A DNA stretch of 64,000 nt from Termitomyces sp. T153. Lineage: Eukaryota; Basidiomycota; Agaricomycetes; Agaricales; Lyophyllaceae. The translations under genes were made by a program, and so were the position numbers. Positions 11,151 through 23,275 of the stretch are shown here, piece by piece; within the stretch, counting starts at the first letter, position 1, and each line of letters opens with the position of its first letter. The notes under the pieces were generated by a model. That model was given only the letters and a program-made list of their open reading frames with translations, did no database searches and was not told the origin of the DNA. The DNA is taken from NCBI GenBank assembly GCA_018296165.2, contig JACKQL020000043.1, forward strand, positions 310,001 through 374,000, written 5' to 3'.

Positions 11151-12100
11151 CTATGCCATCCATTTACAACATTGAGCAATCCAAGGCAGTTTTCAAACAG
11201 GTTTTAAGCACCAAAGTTACAGTATTGGTTGGCGAATTTTGCTCAGTATCCCAGGACATTAGGAATCAGTTTAGGACAGCGGTTATGCCCAAACAATTAG
11301 TAGGCACTAGCGCTAATACGGTACAGGACCCCAGCAACATTTTTGAAGAAGTTTTGCCGACATTTGCTATTGAAGAACCCCAGTTTTTGCTTGGGTCCAA
11401 CACCGATACTGCTAACGGACTTACCTCTGACAAGGCACCATTTGCTTCTGTTGACCCTGTGGAAGCTTACATCGATTCGCTACCCCATGGAGAAGAGCCT
11501 GTGGTGCTCACTGTCACTAAGGATTCTCAGTCACTTTGTATCGTCATGATGCTGATCGACAACAAAGAGTAAGTGGAATGCATCCACGACAGTGGTTCCC
11601 AGATAATTTCAATGTCTGCAGAAATTGCCAGCAACATTGGGCTGTCTTACAACCCTAACATTGTGTTAAATATGCAGAGCGCTAATGGTACCATGGATCA
11701 ATCGCTAGGACTTGCACGCAACATACCCTGCACTATTGGTGACATAACGATTTACCTCCAGATCCACGTTTTATGGTCCCCCGCCTATGACATTCTACTC
11801 AGACGCCCCTTTGATGTATTAACTCAAAGTACGGTCAACACAATTAGCAATGTCTAAACAACTATAACAATCACGGACCCCAATACTGGCCAACGGCGCA
11901 CTATCCCTACCTTTCCACGTGGCAAATCCAAGAGAAACAACCGCCAAAATGTTTGCTTCGAAACAGAGGCACCCTGTTGCTTTCATCGCTGAAGGCATTG
12001 AAGAAGATAGTGACATAGTGATCGTTATCAGCTATGACCATTCAACTGGTCTAGTGACTTGTATAGCTTCTTGTGATTTGGACAAAGACGTTTTACTTAC
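11151..12100 (+). pseudogene. Aspartic protease of element A
   Basis: Reads TMPSIYNIEQSKAVFKQV, then a linker, then VECIHDSGSQIISMSAEIA, whose D-S-G triad (near 11590) is intact, then MQSANGTMDQSLGLARNI and a second strand ending PAYDILLRRPFDV. These are the usual protease strands between gag and reverse transcriptase. Stops at 11570 and 11855 look like C-to-T changes of glutamine codons. The frame shifts by one near 11950, after which TDPNTGQ-type tail sequence passes into the pol frame. Confidence 0.8.
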
Positions 12101-14234
12101 CAATTCTGACCCACAGACTGATTTTGCACTAGCATACCTTTACACTACGGCTAGCGACATTTCCAATTTGTCCCTTCCACCTCGTGCTTATCTTGTTTCT
12201 ACCGATACCTCTAACCCCTTGATTCTTGGACAAGCTTTACCACTTGATACATGTGTTACAGACACTACCCCCACTTACGTTAACATTCCATCCCACGCTC
12301 AATATGTCGCTAACAAACCCCCTAAGCAAAAAGGAGTCCAGGTCAAGAAGAAGTACAAGCCCGTCACTGTAAAGACCAAACCAGTCACCAGCCACGTTAG
12401 GGAGGACTTTCAAATCAAACACCAGATTATTGGCGATCCACTAGCAACAATCCCTCCGCTTAACCCGAATCTGCCACCTTTCGTCCTGACAAAGCGATTC
12501 ACTAGTGAGTGATGAGCGAAACTGGTTAAGGACCATGACACAGGGTTCCTCACTAGCGATGAAATCAATGTATTAGTCGACATGGTCGCCAAACAGGAAA
12601 AAGCTTTCACTTGGGAAGATTCTGAACAAGGAAGCTTGTGCCCTGATTTCTTCCCACCAGTACACATACTGACAATTCCGCATGTACCATGGGTCCAGCA
12701 CAATCGCCCCATACCCCCAGGGCTAGAAAAGGAAATATGCGAGATTATTCGTGGCAAAATTAGTGCTGGCGTCTATGAACCTTCAAACTCCGCTTACCAC
12801 TTGCAATGGTTTTGCGTTCTCAAGAAAAATGGTAAGCTCCGGATTGTGCACAGTCTCAAGCCGCTAAACCATGTCACCATCCGCCATTCTGGAGTACCAC
12901 CTTTTCCAGATCACGTTGCAGAATATTTCACTGGATGCATCTGTGGCGCCACTCTCGACCTCTATGTTGGCTACGATGAGCGACTTATTGACCCAGCATC
13001 ACGTGACTTAATGACATTCCAGACTCTGTTTGGCACCCTTCAATTAGTGACCTTGCCGATGGGATGGACCAACTCTGTGCCTATATTTCACGATGACATT
13101 ACCTTTATTTTGCAGCCAGAGATCCCCCATAATGCACTCAGCTTTATTGACGACGTTGGTGCTAAGGGACCCAAGGATTGGAAGATTGTTAACGGTAAAC
13201 CCGCTAAGCATCCCGCTAACTCAAATATTTGCCTAGCGCTCTGGGAGTTCTTTGAACTTCTTAACAGGATTCTTCAGCAAATGAAATACTGCAGCGGCAC
13301 CTTCTCAGGTCACAAACTCGTTCTTTGCGCCCCGACTTTCAAGATTCTAGGACATGTTTGTACTCCTAGCAGTCAAATCCCTGACGAAAGTCACTTAGCG
13401 TTAATCGAGCGATGGGGTCCTTGCAAGTCACTATCGGAAGTTTGAGCCTTTTTGGGTACTGTTGGGGTACTAAGGACTTTCGTCAAGAACTTTGCACATA
13501 GAGCCTACAACCTAACGAAGCTTACTCGTGTTGGCGTTCCTTTTGAATTTGGCCCCAATCAAATAAATGCTCAATGCGACCTCTTAAAAGCCTTACAAGA
13601 CGCTAAGCCCCTTGTTCCTATCGATTATGAATTGCCTGACCCCGTCATCTTAGCGGTTGATACATCATACATAGCGGTCAGATTTTATCTTTGTCAGTGC
13701 ACTGGCAACAATTGCAAAGAACGCCGCTACAACCGCTTTGGGTCAATTACGCTAAACGACAGAGAAGCCCGATTCAGTCAGCCTAAGTTGGAACTCTATC
13801 GCCTCTATCAAGCTCTACAAGCATTACGGGTGTACCTCATTGGCGTCAGGAACCTTATCATCAAAGTCAACGCTCGCTACATTAAGGGTATGCTTCAGAA
13901 CCCTGACATCCAGCCTTCCGCTAGCATGAACCGCTGGATCATGGCGATTTTGATGTTTCACTTTGAGCTGGTACACGTCAAGGGAACTTTCCACAGCCCT
14001 GATGGTCTCTCGCGAAGCCTGCCACAGCCTGGCAACCCTCCCATTGACAATAGCGACAACTCTGTTTACAAAGATTGGATCAATCGCTTGCACAGGTTCA
14101 TTCACCAAGTTCAGTTACCACTGCCGCTACTTTGCCAAGTCTTGACGGCCTCACATCGCTTACCTCCTTTGGCTGAGTACGATTGTTCGCTTACTTTAGC
14201 AACTTTTGCAAGCAACACTGACACTCCCCCATGA
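12100..14234 (+). pseudogene. Reverse transcriptase and RNase H of element A
   Basis: After two adjacent stops at 12510-12515 the frame gives FFPPVHILTIPHVPW, ISAGVYEPSNSAYHLQW, LRIVHSLKPLN, LDLYVGYDERLIDPASRD, LPMGWTNSVPIFHDDITF and the catalytic box FIDDV at about 13143, keeping both Asp. A stop at 13443 (EV*AFLGTVG, CGA to TGA) precedes the thumb and the RNase H region: ILAVDTSYIAVRFYLCQC, FGSITLNDREARFSQPK, KLELYRLYQALQALR and VHVKGTFHSPDGLSR. Loss of only a few codons suggests recent inactivation. Confidence 0.9.
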
Positions 14235-14469
14235 TTACAGACCAACGACGATATAACACCTCTCCAGGATGATGGCACCACTACTTTAGCAACATACCCT
14301 ACAGTGCTAAAGCTATCGCCAGCAATGTTCGCGTACTCCTAGTCAAGAAATGGCTTCATGACCTCATCAGACCCGATGGGGCCTTAGCAACAAAGACTAC
14401 GCCACTTTCATTCGCTACACATCCATGTTTGTTGTTATGGGAGGCAAACTTTGGTGAAGAAGCTGAGAT

Positions 14470-15722
14470 GGGGCTCACAAGTTGTTCGTTCCTATTGCCA
14501 GTCACTTACAGGTCCTGAAGGCAATGCATGACAACTTGGGACACAGAGGTCTTTTCGCTACCCACTCAGCCCTCCTAGAACATTTTGGTGGCCTCAAGTT
14601 AGCGCTGATATTGTGTGGTACCTTCAGACGTGCCATCCCTGCCAGATACATCAGACAACCAAGGTTCTCATTCCGCCAACTGTCGCTACGCCAGCACCCT
14701 TGTTCAGCAAGATATACGTTGACACCATGTTCATGCCACCCTCCAATAAGTTCAAATACATCATTCAAGGACATTGTTTGCTGACTCATTACCCCAAGTT
14801 TTGTATGCTTGCCAGAGAGAACACCGAAGCCATCGCTAAGTGGCTGTATGAGGATGTCATTTGTCATTGGGGAGCGCTTAGCAAAATAGTTACTGACAAT
14901 GGACCCCCAATCATAAAGGCGGTTATCTACTTGGCAAAGAAGTATAACTTGCACCATATCCAGATCTCTGGTTACAATAAGCACGCTAATGGAATAGTCG
15001 AGTGGCCTCATTTCGATGTTTGCCAAGCCCTTTTCAAGGCGGTCAACAGTGATCAGTCTAAGTGGAGTACTGGTACTTATTCTGTCTTTTGGTCAGAACA
15101 AGTGACAGTTCGCAAGCGAATGGGTTGTTCCCCTTACTTCGCAACAACCGGTACCCACCCCCTTTTGCCTGCTGACATAGTAGAAGCAACATATTTGCAA
15201 CCGCCGCCAAACTTGCTGCTGTCAACAACTGATCTCATAGCCTGCCAAGCAATTGACCTTCAGCATTGCCAAGAAGATCTCGACCGCCTTCACAGTCAAG
15301 TCCTTAGCACTTGTTGCTTGGCCGCCATTCGCTTCGAGACAGAGCATGCTGCCACGATCTGCAATTACAACTTCAAAGCAGGTGACCTTGTACTAATGCG
15401 GAACACTAGAATCAAGGTAACACATAACAAGAAAATGAAGCCTTGCTACTTAGGCCCATTGGTGGTAATCTCTCGCAACCGTGAAGGCGCTTACATTGTT
15501 TGTGAACTAGATGGCTTGGTACTACATCGCCCCATTGCTGCCTTTCACTTGATCCCCTATCTTGCTAGAGAACACGTAACTGTGCCTAGTGACACTTTCG
15601 ACATCGACACTTTGCGTCTCAGAGAACTGGAGCAAACCGAGCTTGTTGACGACGATGATACTGGCGAGGTCGCCAGTGAAGAAGAAAACTACCTTTCACT
15701 AAGCCTTAGTGATTTCTCTTAA
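14470..15722 (+). pseudogene. Integrase of element A
   Basis: The zinc-binding H-H-C-C part is visible across frames: LKAMHDNLGHRG near 14515, FWWPQVSADIVWYLQTCHPC to 14670. The core starts at VDTMFM (first acidic residue, about 14719), continues to KIVTDNGPP (second, 14890) and NGIVEWPHFDV (Glu, about 14995). The C-terminal part has FKAGDLVLMRNTRIK and YLGPLVVISRNREGAYIVCELDG, a common Gypsy tail; no chromodomain is present. The domain from 14613 to the stop at 15722 is open over 369 codons. One shift lies in the zinc domain. Confidence 0.88.
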
Positions 15723-16214
15723 TTCTGCCTTGTGTCTTATCATTCTTATCCGTATTATCCAGAAAAACAGTCAAAAATACCTTACAAAAACATTAAGTCC
15801 TTTTTATCTTCGTTACTTTTTCATTTTATTACTTCAGTTAAAAGGCCTTTCACAGACACTTTACCTTACTACTCTTTTGTTTCAATGCTGCACTTGGCTA
15901 TTCCATTGCCAGCGCTTGGCACGCCTCTAGGGGTAAAACACCATGATGATCTACTGAGCGTTTGCCTTCAAGACGTCGCTAGCGCTAGGCGACAATCGCT
16001 AGTACGCCTTTATTGACTTTGTTCTTCATTTTTCTTTTGCTTCTCTCTCAATTTATGAATCTTTGACAATATAATATACAATTTTTGGGGCCCCTTAAGG
16101 GGGCTAGTCTGTGTCTGTATGAAGATAAAACTAAAAATATTATATAGAGGATGACTGTCACTAAGCGTTGAGGTCAGCGTCATTGTCAGGCACCTCCTTC
16201 GCCTCCGCCTCCTC
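15723..16214. other. Spacer between convergent pol and antisense gene
   Basis: About 490 bp between the two stop codons. It is AT-rich near 16050-16140 and carries no convincing coding; it probably holds the 3' ends of both transcripts. Confidence 0.5.
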
Positions 16215-18158
16215 CTAATCTCCTTCCCCAACATTGTTCTCCTCCTGCCAGGCCAGGAAGGCCTGACAGTTGCGCCAGTATCCTGCCAGAGTCGCCAACG
16301 TTCGCCTAGCAACAGTGTAACGGGCCCGTGCCGCTAACAACTCCTCCCTCGCCGCCTCCAGCTCCCTCTGGAACCACCGTTCCACTCCCGCCGCCCTCTC
16401 GTCGAAGTCCATTAGCAATGCTGCTGCCATTAGCAGCGTCGGCCAGCCGAGGTCTTTGCCCAACCACTCCAGCTTGTCGTCACCCACCTGACGCAATGGT
16501 GTGTCACTCCAGTTTCCCTAGCAAAGCGGTTAGCGATCAAGAAGCTAGCGAAAGGAAAGAACTTACTTGTTGTCGGACTTCAACCTCCTCAGCCCGTTCC
16601 TCCTCCTCAGCAGTGACGGATATGACCTCGACTTCCTCACCCTCGACCTCCATGTTGCTTGCCTCCCACTCTACCTTGGTGATCGTCGCCAAGGGAGTCG
16701 TCTCCCTCATCTCCACGTCCTCCCCTCCTTCTTTGCGGGTGATTGTCGAGGTCGCTTAGCACAAGCGACCAATGAAGGACTTGCTGGTTGTTTCTGCGCC
16801 AAGGGCAAGTCATTGCCATTGTCATCGCTACTGTCCTCATTGCTCTCCACAATTGCCCTGCTCTTCACCTTGGCACCTCCACTGCCTCCAACTCCAGCCT
16901 CCTCCTACGATGTCAGTAAGATCAAGCTCAAGTGCTTGACTTCGATAGGCTCCCCTTGCTTTGCCAACTTCCTCTGCGGCTCCACGAAAGCCCTTGTGCT
17001 CCTTACCAACGCCGCCTTTGTCGCTATCTTCTTAGCGAACTTACTGCCAGTACTTCTTGATGCCTGGCCGCTGTGCGAGCAGCTCTTCCTTGTGCTGTCG
17101 CAACGATAGCAAGGCTGGACCCCCATGGGGTACCAGCAGCCTTCTGGGTCATTGTTGGCCCAGCAATTGTTGCACTAGAAAGAAGTTGTTAGCAGCAAAA
17201 GAGAGAGAAATGATCACTAAGTACTCACCGCTCCTTGCATGCGCTTATACTCTTGCCGCTTCTCCAGCAACACCGTTACCTTGCCCTTTGCCTTCTCCAA
17301 TTTCACCCCGGCCCCTATTCCCATATTCACCACTGTCAATGCCTTTTGCCAATGGAGGAGTATTGCCAAGTGCTTATCGGTAAACGTTTCTTCAATTTGA
17401 TCCTGCAAGAAGTTAGCAATTGTCGCCAAGAGTTAGTGAAAAAGAAGAAAAAGAGACTCACCTCAATATCCTCGTCCTCCTTGTTTTGTGCCTTTCCCTT
17501 CCCTTTGCTCCTTGGGGTTGTTGTCAGTCTTGGCGACGTCGCCAACCCCCTAGCGACGCCGCCAGCTGCAGCCTTGGGAGTCGAGGGGCCTGCCGCTTGA
17601 ATGTCCCTACGATCTGCCGCTTCATCATCCTCACGACCCTTGCTCCATCCCTCTCCCCTCACCACCGCTAACGCACCTACTGGGTGCTGGAAGAAGAACT
17701 GGTCATTTGGCAACAACTCTTCAAAAAGCTAACGTACCTTAGCAGCGTCGCTAGCACTAGCGACTACCAGGGCACTTACTGTCATTCCCACTGTAAGATC
17801 ATCCATTAGAAACTCCAATGAAGGATTGACTGGCGCCTAGCGATTGCGTTAGAAATTGTCACTAACAAGAAGATAGGAAAGAACTTAGAAAATGGACATC
17901 AAATGGGCGAACCCATTCTTCCCCCTTGTACTGCTCATACAGCTGGCGACACTCCCTCTTGACGGTCGCCAACTCCAGCCACTCAACTCCACTCCCCACG
18001 GTCTTGAACCACTGAAGCCACGTCTGGAAGATGACAGTAACCGCCAATCGCGGATCCTTTGCCAACGACACACAGGCCACCGCGAGCAACCTGTCAACCC
18101 GTTCAAGAAAAGCGTGGGCCATTGTGATCTTTTTGAGTTGAGAAGCAAGGTTGGACAT
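16215..18158 (-). CDS. Spliced antisense gene inside element A, function unknown
   Basis: On the minus strand, convergent with pol, several coding blocks can be joined through short introns: 18158-17890 (MSNLASQLKKITMAHAFLE...), about 17716-17460 (LFEELLPNDQFFFQHPVG, then a Ser/Pro/Lys-rich tail), about 17405-17230 (IEETFTDKHLAILLHWQKA), 17126-16905 (CYRCDSTRKSC, a C-x2-C-x6-C that could bind a metal) and 16496-16215, a helical Ala/Arg/Glu-rich end with ELEAAREELLAARARY. A2 at 44432-45993 keeps the first four blocks in the same order. The donor after block one reads CTAAG here and GTAAG in A2. It starts 170 bp from the 3' LTR, which could supply its promoter. I do not recognise a family; exon ends are approximate. 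Confidence 0.6.
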
Positions 18159-18320
18159 AGCGACAAGATCGAGATGGTAGAGATGATTAGATGATAAGGA
18201 AGTGGGATGATGAAGTTCAAGCGATACTGCCAGCCACCTTTATTTGAATCTCTTTGGCGCACAGACCAAGCAATTGAGCACATGACTTTGAGGTTGACTG
18301 AGGACAGTCAATATTTCAGT

Positions 18321-18331
18321 ATGGGGGAGGA
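18321..18331 (+). other. Polypurine tract of element A
   Basis: ATGGGGGAGGA ends directly at the 3' LTR, the position of the plus-strand primer for LTR retrotransposons. Confidence 0.7.
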
Positions 18332-19428
18332 TGATGAGCCCCAGTTATCGCTGAGCACCATTTTTGGCATTCTTTTGGCATTGCGGACTTAGCAGCAGCT
18401 GACTACTTTGTATTTGACATAAGTCACAACACTCAGCACATGGGACCGAGCCCGAGGGTTGGACCAAAGCACGAGACCCTAGCGACCACGAGACTTATCA
18501 AGCATGAGAAATATCATGTGGAGTCTGGAGCTTGGGCCTAGATCATCAAGGCCTAGACCTCCTAGCAACGATTATTAGCGACCCTAGCAATTCTGGCGAC
18601 AAAACAGCATTCTCCTACCATATATGGACAAATTATCAGACGCGTACCTTTTTACTATCATTTTGTTTGCCAAGCTTACCAACATACTTGAATGGCGTCT
18701 ACGCTTCAGGTGTTGACATTGGACTCATTTCTTGTTTTGGTTTTCGTTAGCAATTAAGCATTGCCAAGACTTCGCCTAGGATTTTTCACTTAGTTACAGA
18801 CTGATGCCTTGTATGCACCATAAGCACAGTGACAGACGCCATTGCTAGTAGTACTTATTTGTTTACTTTCACATACTATACTTCAAAATGTATAAATACT
18901 GACTGTACATAGACACTACACATATATATGGAGGAGAGAACAGAGAACCCCCTTCGAAGTTGACTAGCTGCTCTCTCTCTCTCTCTCTCTAAGCCTACCC
19001 GCTTGATATTACACTTTGCCTTTCTTTCCCTTACCCTGTCTTTGACTCCGGCTTAGTGACGAGCCTCCTTGACTTCAACTTCGACTTAGTTTGGTACCAA
19101 CTGCGGGTACCTATTCACGTTAATTTGACTTAGCGATGCTAGCAACTTTGGCTAGTAACTAGATCACGTTTGTCCCCTGGTTCCCCTCCTTCCTTTACCA
19201 TTGGTTCTTTCCCTACTCTTCTCACCACTGTTACGACGACCTCCGCTGGCAATAGTGCCTTCTTTCTACTTCACCCCCACGTCACAACTTTTGCTCTAGT
19301 TCTCTGGGACAGTTACTGACTCGCCCTCAACTATTAAATTCCTACTGCCAGCTACCCTATCTAGTGGCTAGTGTCAGGTCCTCTCTTTAGGTTTCCTGCA
19401 CGGCACTAGGCGGCATAGGAGCACATCA
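18332..19428 (+). repeat. 3' LTR of element A
   Basis: 1,097 bp, same termini as the 5' LTR, preceded by a purine tract and followed by the target duplication CTGG at 19429-19432. Confidence 0.95.
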
Positions 19429-20275
19429 CTGGTCATGTGTATTTTTTCTTTTGTCAGGACTAATCTTTGTTTTTCTTGACTGTCCCTTCTCCATGGCCCT
19501 TTTCTGTAGTTCCTGCTCTCTGGACATTCCCCCACACTTTCCTGGTAGCCAGCAATCCTCTTCCTCTTATTTCCTATTCTCTTATGATTGGATTATTTGG
19601 CAATCTTAGCAACTTTGGTCTTCTTGTATTGATACAGCAGTAGACACCCAAAATGATTAGTATTAGCATACAAAAAGACTTTCTCAATATACCCAATGCT
19701 GAAAACTGTAAGCATCCACCAAAAACTGTAGACAGAAAAAGTACTTAGCTTAAAACAATTCCAATGATACTAAAAGACAAGAAATGCCTGCAGCAGCAAT
19801 GACAAAGCAGAAAGCAAAGGGTTGAGGGTTGTGCATGTTATTAGTTGAGAGAATTAATTATGGTGATAGCCAACCAGCAACTCTGGAACAAGGAAGGACA
19901 CCATACTCATAATGGTGGTGCATTGAATCCACCTTCTTATGGTCCCACTGCTGGTCAAACTCCCTCTGGCACCACTTGTACTCAGCCCACATAGCCATGC
20001 AGTTGTCATCAGAAGGAGGTGGGGTTGGTGAGGGTGACAATGAGGAGGGTGCTGCAGATGACATGGGAAGAGGTGGGGGAATACCAGAGTATGTCCCCCC
20101 TTTAATTTTCTAAGAAGAGTTTCTTAATGAACAACAATCACACTTTAACTTTATTCCCCATGCTGCCACCAATCACTGTGGTTTGATCAATATTGCTTGG
20201 AATTTGATTTCCATGCCCCCCACCCATCCCCAACTCATGCCCCACATCCTGAGGGTCTTGGCACTGAAGAGGGGG
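19429..20275. other. TE-derived DNA right of element A, probable LTR part of element B
   Basis: CpG-free and without a supported gene. A 68-codon minus-strand frame at 19858-20064 has some coding character (CMAMWAEYKWCQREFDQQ) but no recognised domain. The stretch joins 7030-8185 if element A is removed, and 21403-21712 if the solo LTR D is removed. Confidence 0.45.
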
Positions 20276-21402
20276 TGATGTCACAACCTATTCCCAGAAC
20301 CCCTCTCTCCCCAAGCTGCCTTGCTTCTCCAGAGTTCCCCCTTTTGCTTCCCCAACCTTTGTTCCCACAATGCTTATCCTGGCTAACTCCAACACTTCTC
20401 TGGCAAACCCTGATAGGCCCCTGGCTAACTCCAACATGTTTTCCTGTAGACCTCAATGCTTCTCCTTCCTCTCCTGAGCCCTGGAACCCTTCCTCACTGT
20501 TTCTGATGGTGGTGTATGTCACTAGTTTGTTACCCTAGCTTACTTGACCAGCTCCAGAGCATTACAATGACCCCAGGACAGCCTGCATCCCCAACTGATT
20601 CCATCATGATCCCATCAGTATATTACAGCAGCCCACTCTCTGATCACAAACAACACCTGTTGACTCCACATGACCCCAACAAGCCCCACTGCCAGATCTG
20701 CTATCCCTGGAGCTATCTCAGTAGTTAGTATATAAGCTGTAGAATAGCATCCTGTACTCTAGTCTTGATATTGCTTAACATTACCTATGTTCTGATTGTA
20801 TATCTCTTTATGTTTTGTGTTACATGTTCTCTTATCTCAGTCTCCCAGTTTTGTCTTGTCTCTATGTCTGTTATTGTCTCATTATCATTTTGTATCTCTG
20901 CTTGAATCTATTTTCATTCTCATCTCAATCTTGCCTTGACTCTGTCTCATCTCATTTGACTCCAATTCCTTCATTGTGTTCAAGTCCTTTAAACCTTAAT
21001 GCCATTACAGACTCTGGGCTTACAATTATGAATCCTGAACATTCATAAACCAACTCTGGACCTTGCTATTTGCTTGGCCCCAAGACCCATCAACATCAAC
21101 TGATCCCCCATCAATCTCTGGCCCCACTCCCATCAGTTGCATAGCCTCCATTTGCCCTGCACTTCCAATACTCGCTTCTGGACTTGTGCCTGACATCTCT
21201 TCAAGTCCAAACCTTCCCCATACATTTCTTAGACTTCTCTAGACCACCCCAGACTTATTTGGACCATTCCCTTTGCTTATCCTCACAAGTATCTGAAGTC
21301 CAGACCTCCCCTGAGTACCAGGTTATTAGTGCAGGATGTTGCATCCACCTAGTAAGGACTTGCCCAGTGCAGCTGAGCCTCCATAGTCAGCAGAACCTGA
21401 CA
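20276..21402 (+). mobile_element. Solo LTR, family D
   Basis: A 1,127-bp block from TGATGTCACAACC to CAGAACCTGACA, flanked on both sides by GGGGG (20271-20275 and 21403-21407), a 5-bp duplication. Inverted fragments of the same LTR occur at 42052-42440 and 42443-43152. No internal region is attached, so this is a solo LTR left by recombination. The GGGGG run is low complexity, so the duplication is weaker proof than in the other copies. Confidence 0.75.
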
Positions 21403-21844
21403 GGGGGAATTTGAGCAGTCAGACAAGCAAGTAGTTGCCATGGCTCAGACATCTCCAGGGAGTGGATATCTCAGGCTTAGGAGCATCTATCTACTTTGGA
21501 AACATGAGTTGATATATTATTTGAGCCCTGATCATTATATTTGAGACCATCTCACTCTTTTGAACTAAAATCAATTAATCTATTACTACATTATTATTGG
21601 AAGGGAGTTTAGTACAAAAAGAGCCCCAAACTCTTACAGATCTAAGTATGACAAGTTGGCCAAGTCTATAGAACTTTGTGCCAATAAGTTAAACTTTGAT
21701 TTTGCATCATCTGAAGCCTACCATGAGGGGTTCTTTATACAAAACCTCACTTTTCAATGTCTGTGAGGAGTCCAACCCTTTTGAAACATTAGTTTCACAC
21801 CACCTGGGTCTTGGCCCAAAACACCTGAAGTTATTACACCTAAG

Positions 21845-23275
21845 GTGAAATTAAGGAAAAGAGAAACTAGGACCAATAGAAGTGGTTCAAAGTCCTTTTT
21901 GCCTGACCCTGAAACCTTACTCAGAAGCAGAAAGCTTTGGACTGAGAAAACAGTTTCAAGTTCACCAAAGGAACTGTGCCCTACTACTCAACCAGTTTCC
22001 ACTACCTCAATCATGGAGCCAATCAAACATAAGATGCCACTGTCTGACAGCAGAGATGCTCCCAAGTTCAAGCACACTGAACCTTCTGAGGTTCATTGCT
22101 TTTTACAAAGGATGATCTCTCTATTTGAGCATGCTGGGATCCAAGGAGATAAGGAGAGAAAGAAGAGAATCTTGGAGTATGTAGATGCTCAGACTGAACA
22201 AGAATAGCTGGGCTTTGATTCCTTTGGAGAGGACTATACTTGGTCTGCTTTTGAAGAGATCAAGGAGTCCTATCCAGAAGCAGTGGATGACACAGGTAGT
22301 GTTGCAAACCTGGACAGAATCTGTAGAGAACATGCAAGACTTAGCAGGGATGACACTACAGAGATCCATTCTCTAATAAGGAAGTTTAGAGCTGAGGCTA
22401 AGAAGTTGGCTCAAGTTGCTGGGAATGGGTCTCTGGTAGACAAATTCTTGGGATGCTTTACACCAGCTTTTGCAGATGTCATAGAGGAGAGGTTGATCAG
22501 TAGATATGGCCACTACAAGGACCCTGCTAGGAATAGGCACAAGGACAACAAGTATGACCTATCAGAAGTGCTGACAGTAGTAGGGACCTTGATAGATGGT
22601 GCTACTGTAAGGAGTCCTAGAGAGGAGAGAGTAGAGAAAATGGAAATCAGTAAGAGGAACATTAAGGAGGATGAATTTAAGAAGAGAATGGCTCATCTAC
22701 AAGATGCTGTGGTTACCATTGGAAAACAGATGGGGAGCATCCAGAGTGCCATGCAAGCTTTGCAAGCTGACCAGTTGGACATGTGCAATACCTTCTTGAA
22801 TACCAAAGAGAACCAGAGTATAAGGGCAGAAGGGTCTCCTTCATTCTCAGCATCTGGAAGAAGTGGCATTACTTGCTTCTATTGTTGGCAAACTGGACAT
22901 AGAATCTCAGAGTGTGAAGTCATCAAGGCAGATGTACAAAAAGGATGGATCATCTTGTTGGAAGGGAGGGCCATACTACCTAATTGTGCTCCTCTATCCA
23001 GAGATCCTGCTAGTATATCTCCTCAAGCTAGACTAGTGCAGGTACATGATAAGCAAATGAGCATGTACTTTGGATGGCTAGAAGATAACCCTCCAGAGAC
23101 AGTCACTTACTCTACCTATGTAAACTCTGCTAGAGACACAAGAGATGACATGCTAGAGTGCATTCAATATAAGGAGTCAGACTGCTTGGGGGACTTGGAG
23201 AAAGGTTTCAATAAAATGGCTGAGATGCTCAGTGTGTTGGTCAACACAAGGAGCACAGCTGGCCCTGAAGGATAG
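21845..23275 (+). pseudogene. Gag of element B
   Basis: A basic leader is followed by MEPIKHKMPLSD (22013), FLQRMISLFEHAGIQGDKER and, after one stop at 22205, DYTWSAFEEIKESYPEAVDD, the usual capsid part. The zinc knuckle CFYCWQTGHRISEC (about 22873-22914) is a perfect C-x2-C-x4-H-x4-C. From 22283 to 23275 the frame is open for 330 codons, longer than any gag piece in A. A helical region at 22680-22790 precedes the knuckle. Confidence 0.85.

Larger units (their letters stand above)
8186..19428 (+). mobile_element. Complete Gypsy LTR retrotransposon 'A' with antisense gene
   Basis: An 11,243-bp element with nearly identical LTRs (8186-9284 and 18332-19428) beginning TGATGAGCCCC and ending GAGCACATCA, and a 4-bp target duplication CTGG. 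Internal order: gag, protease, reverse transcriptase, RNase H, integrase, then a gene on the opposite strand, then the polypurine tract and 3' LTR. Gag-pol is one frame broken by single stops, several of them at CGA arginine codons changed to TGA, and a shift near 11950. It is the youngest repeat in the window: it keeps CpG while the flanks do not. It is probably non-autonomous now. Confidence 0.95.
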
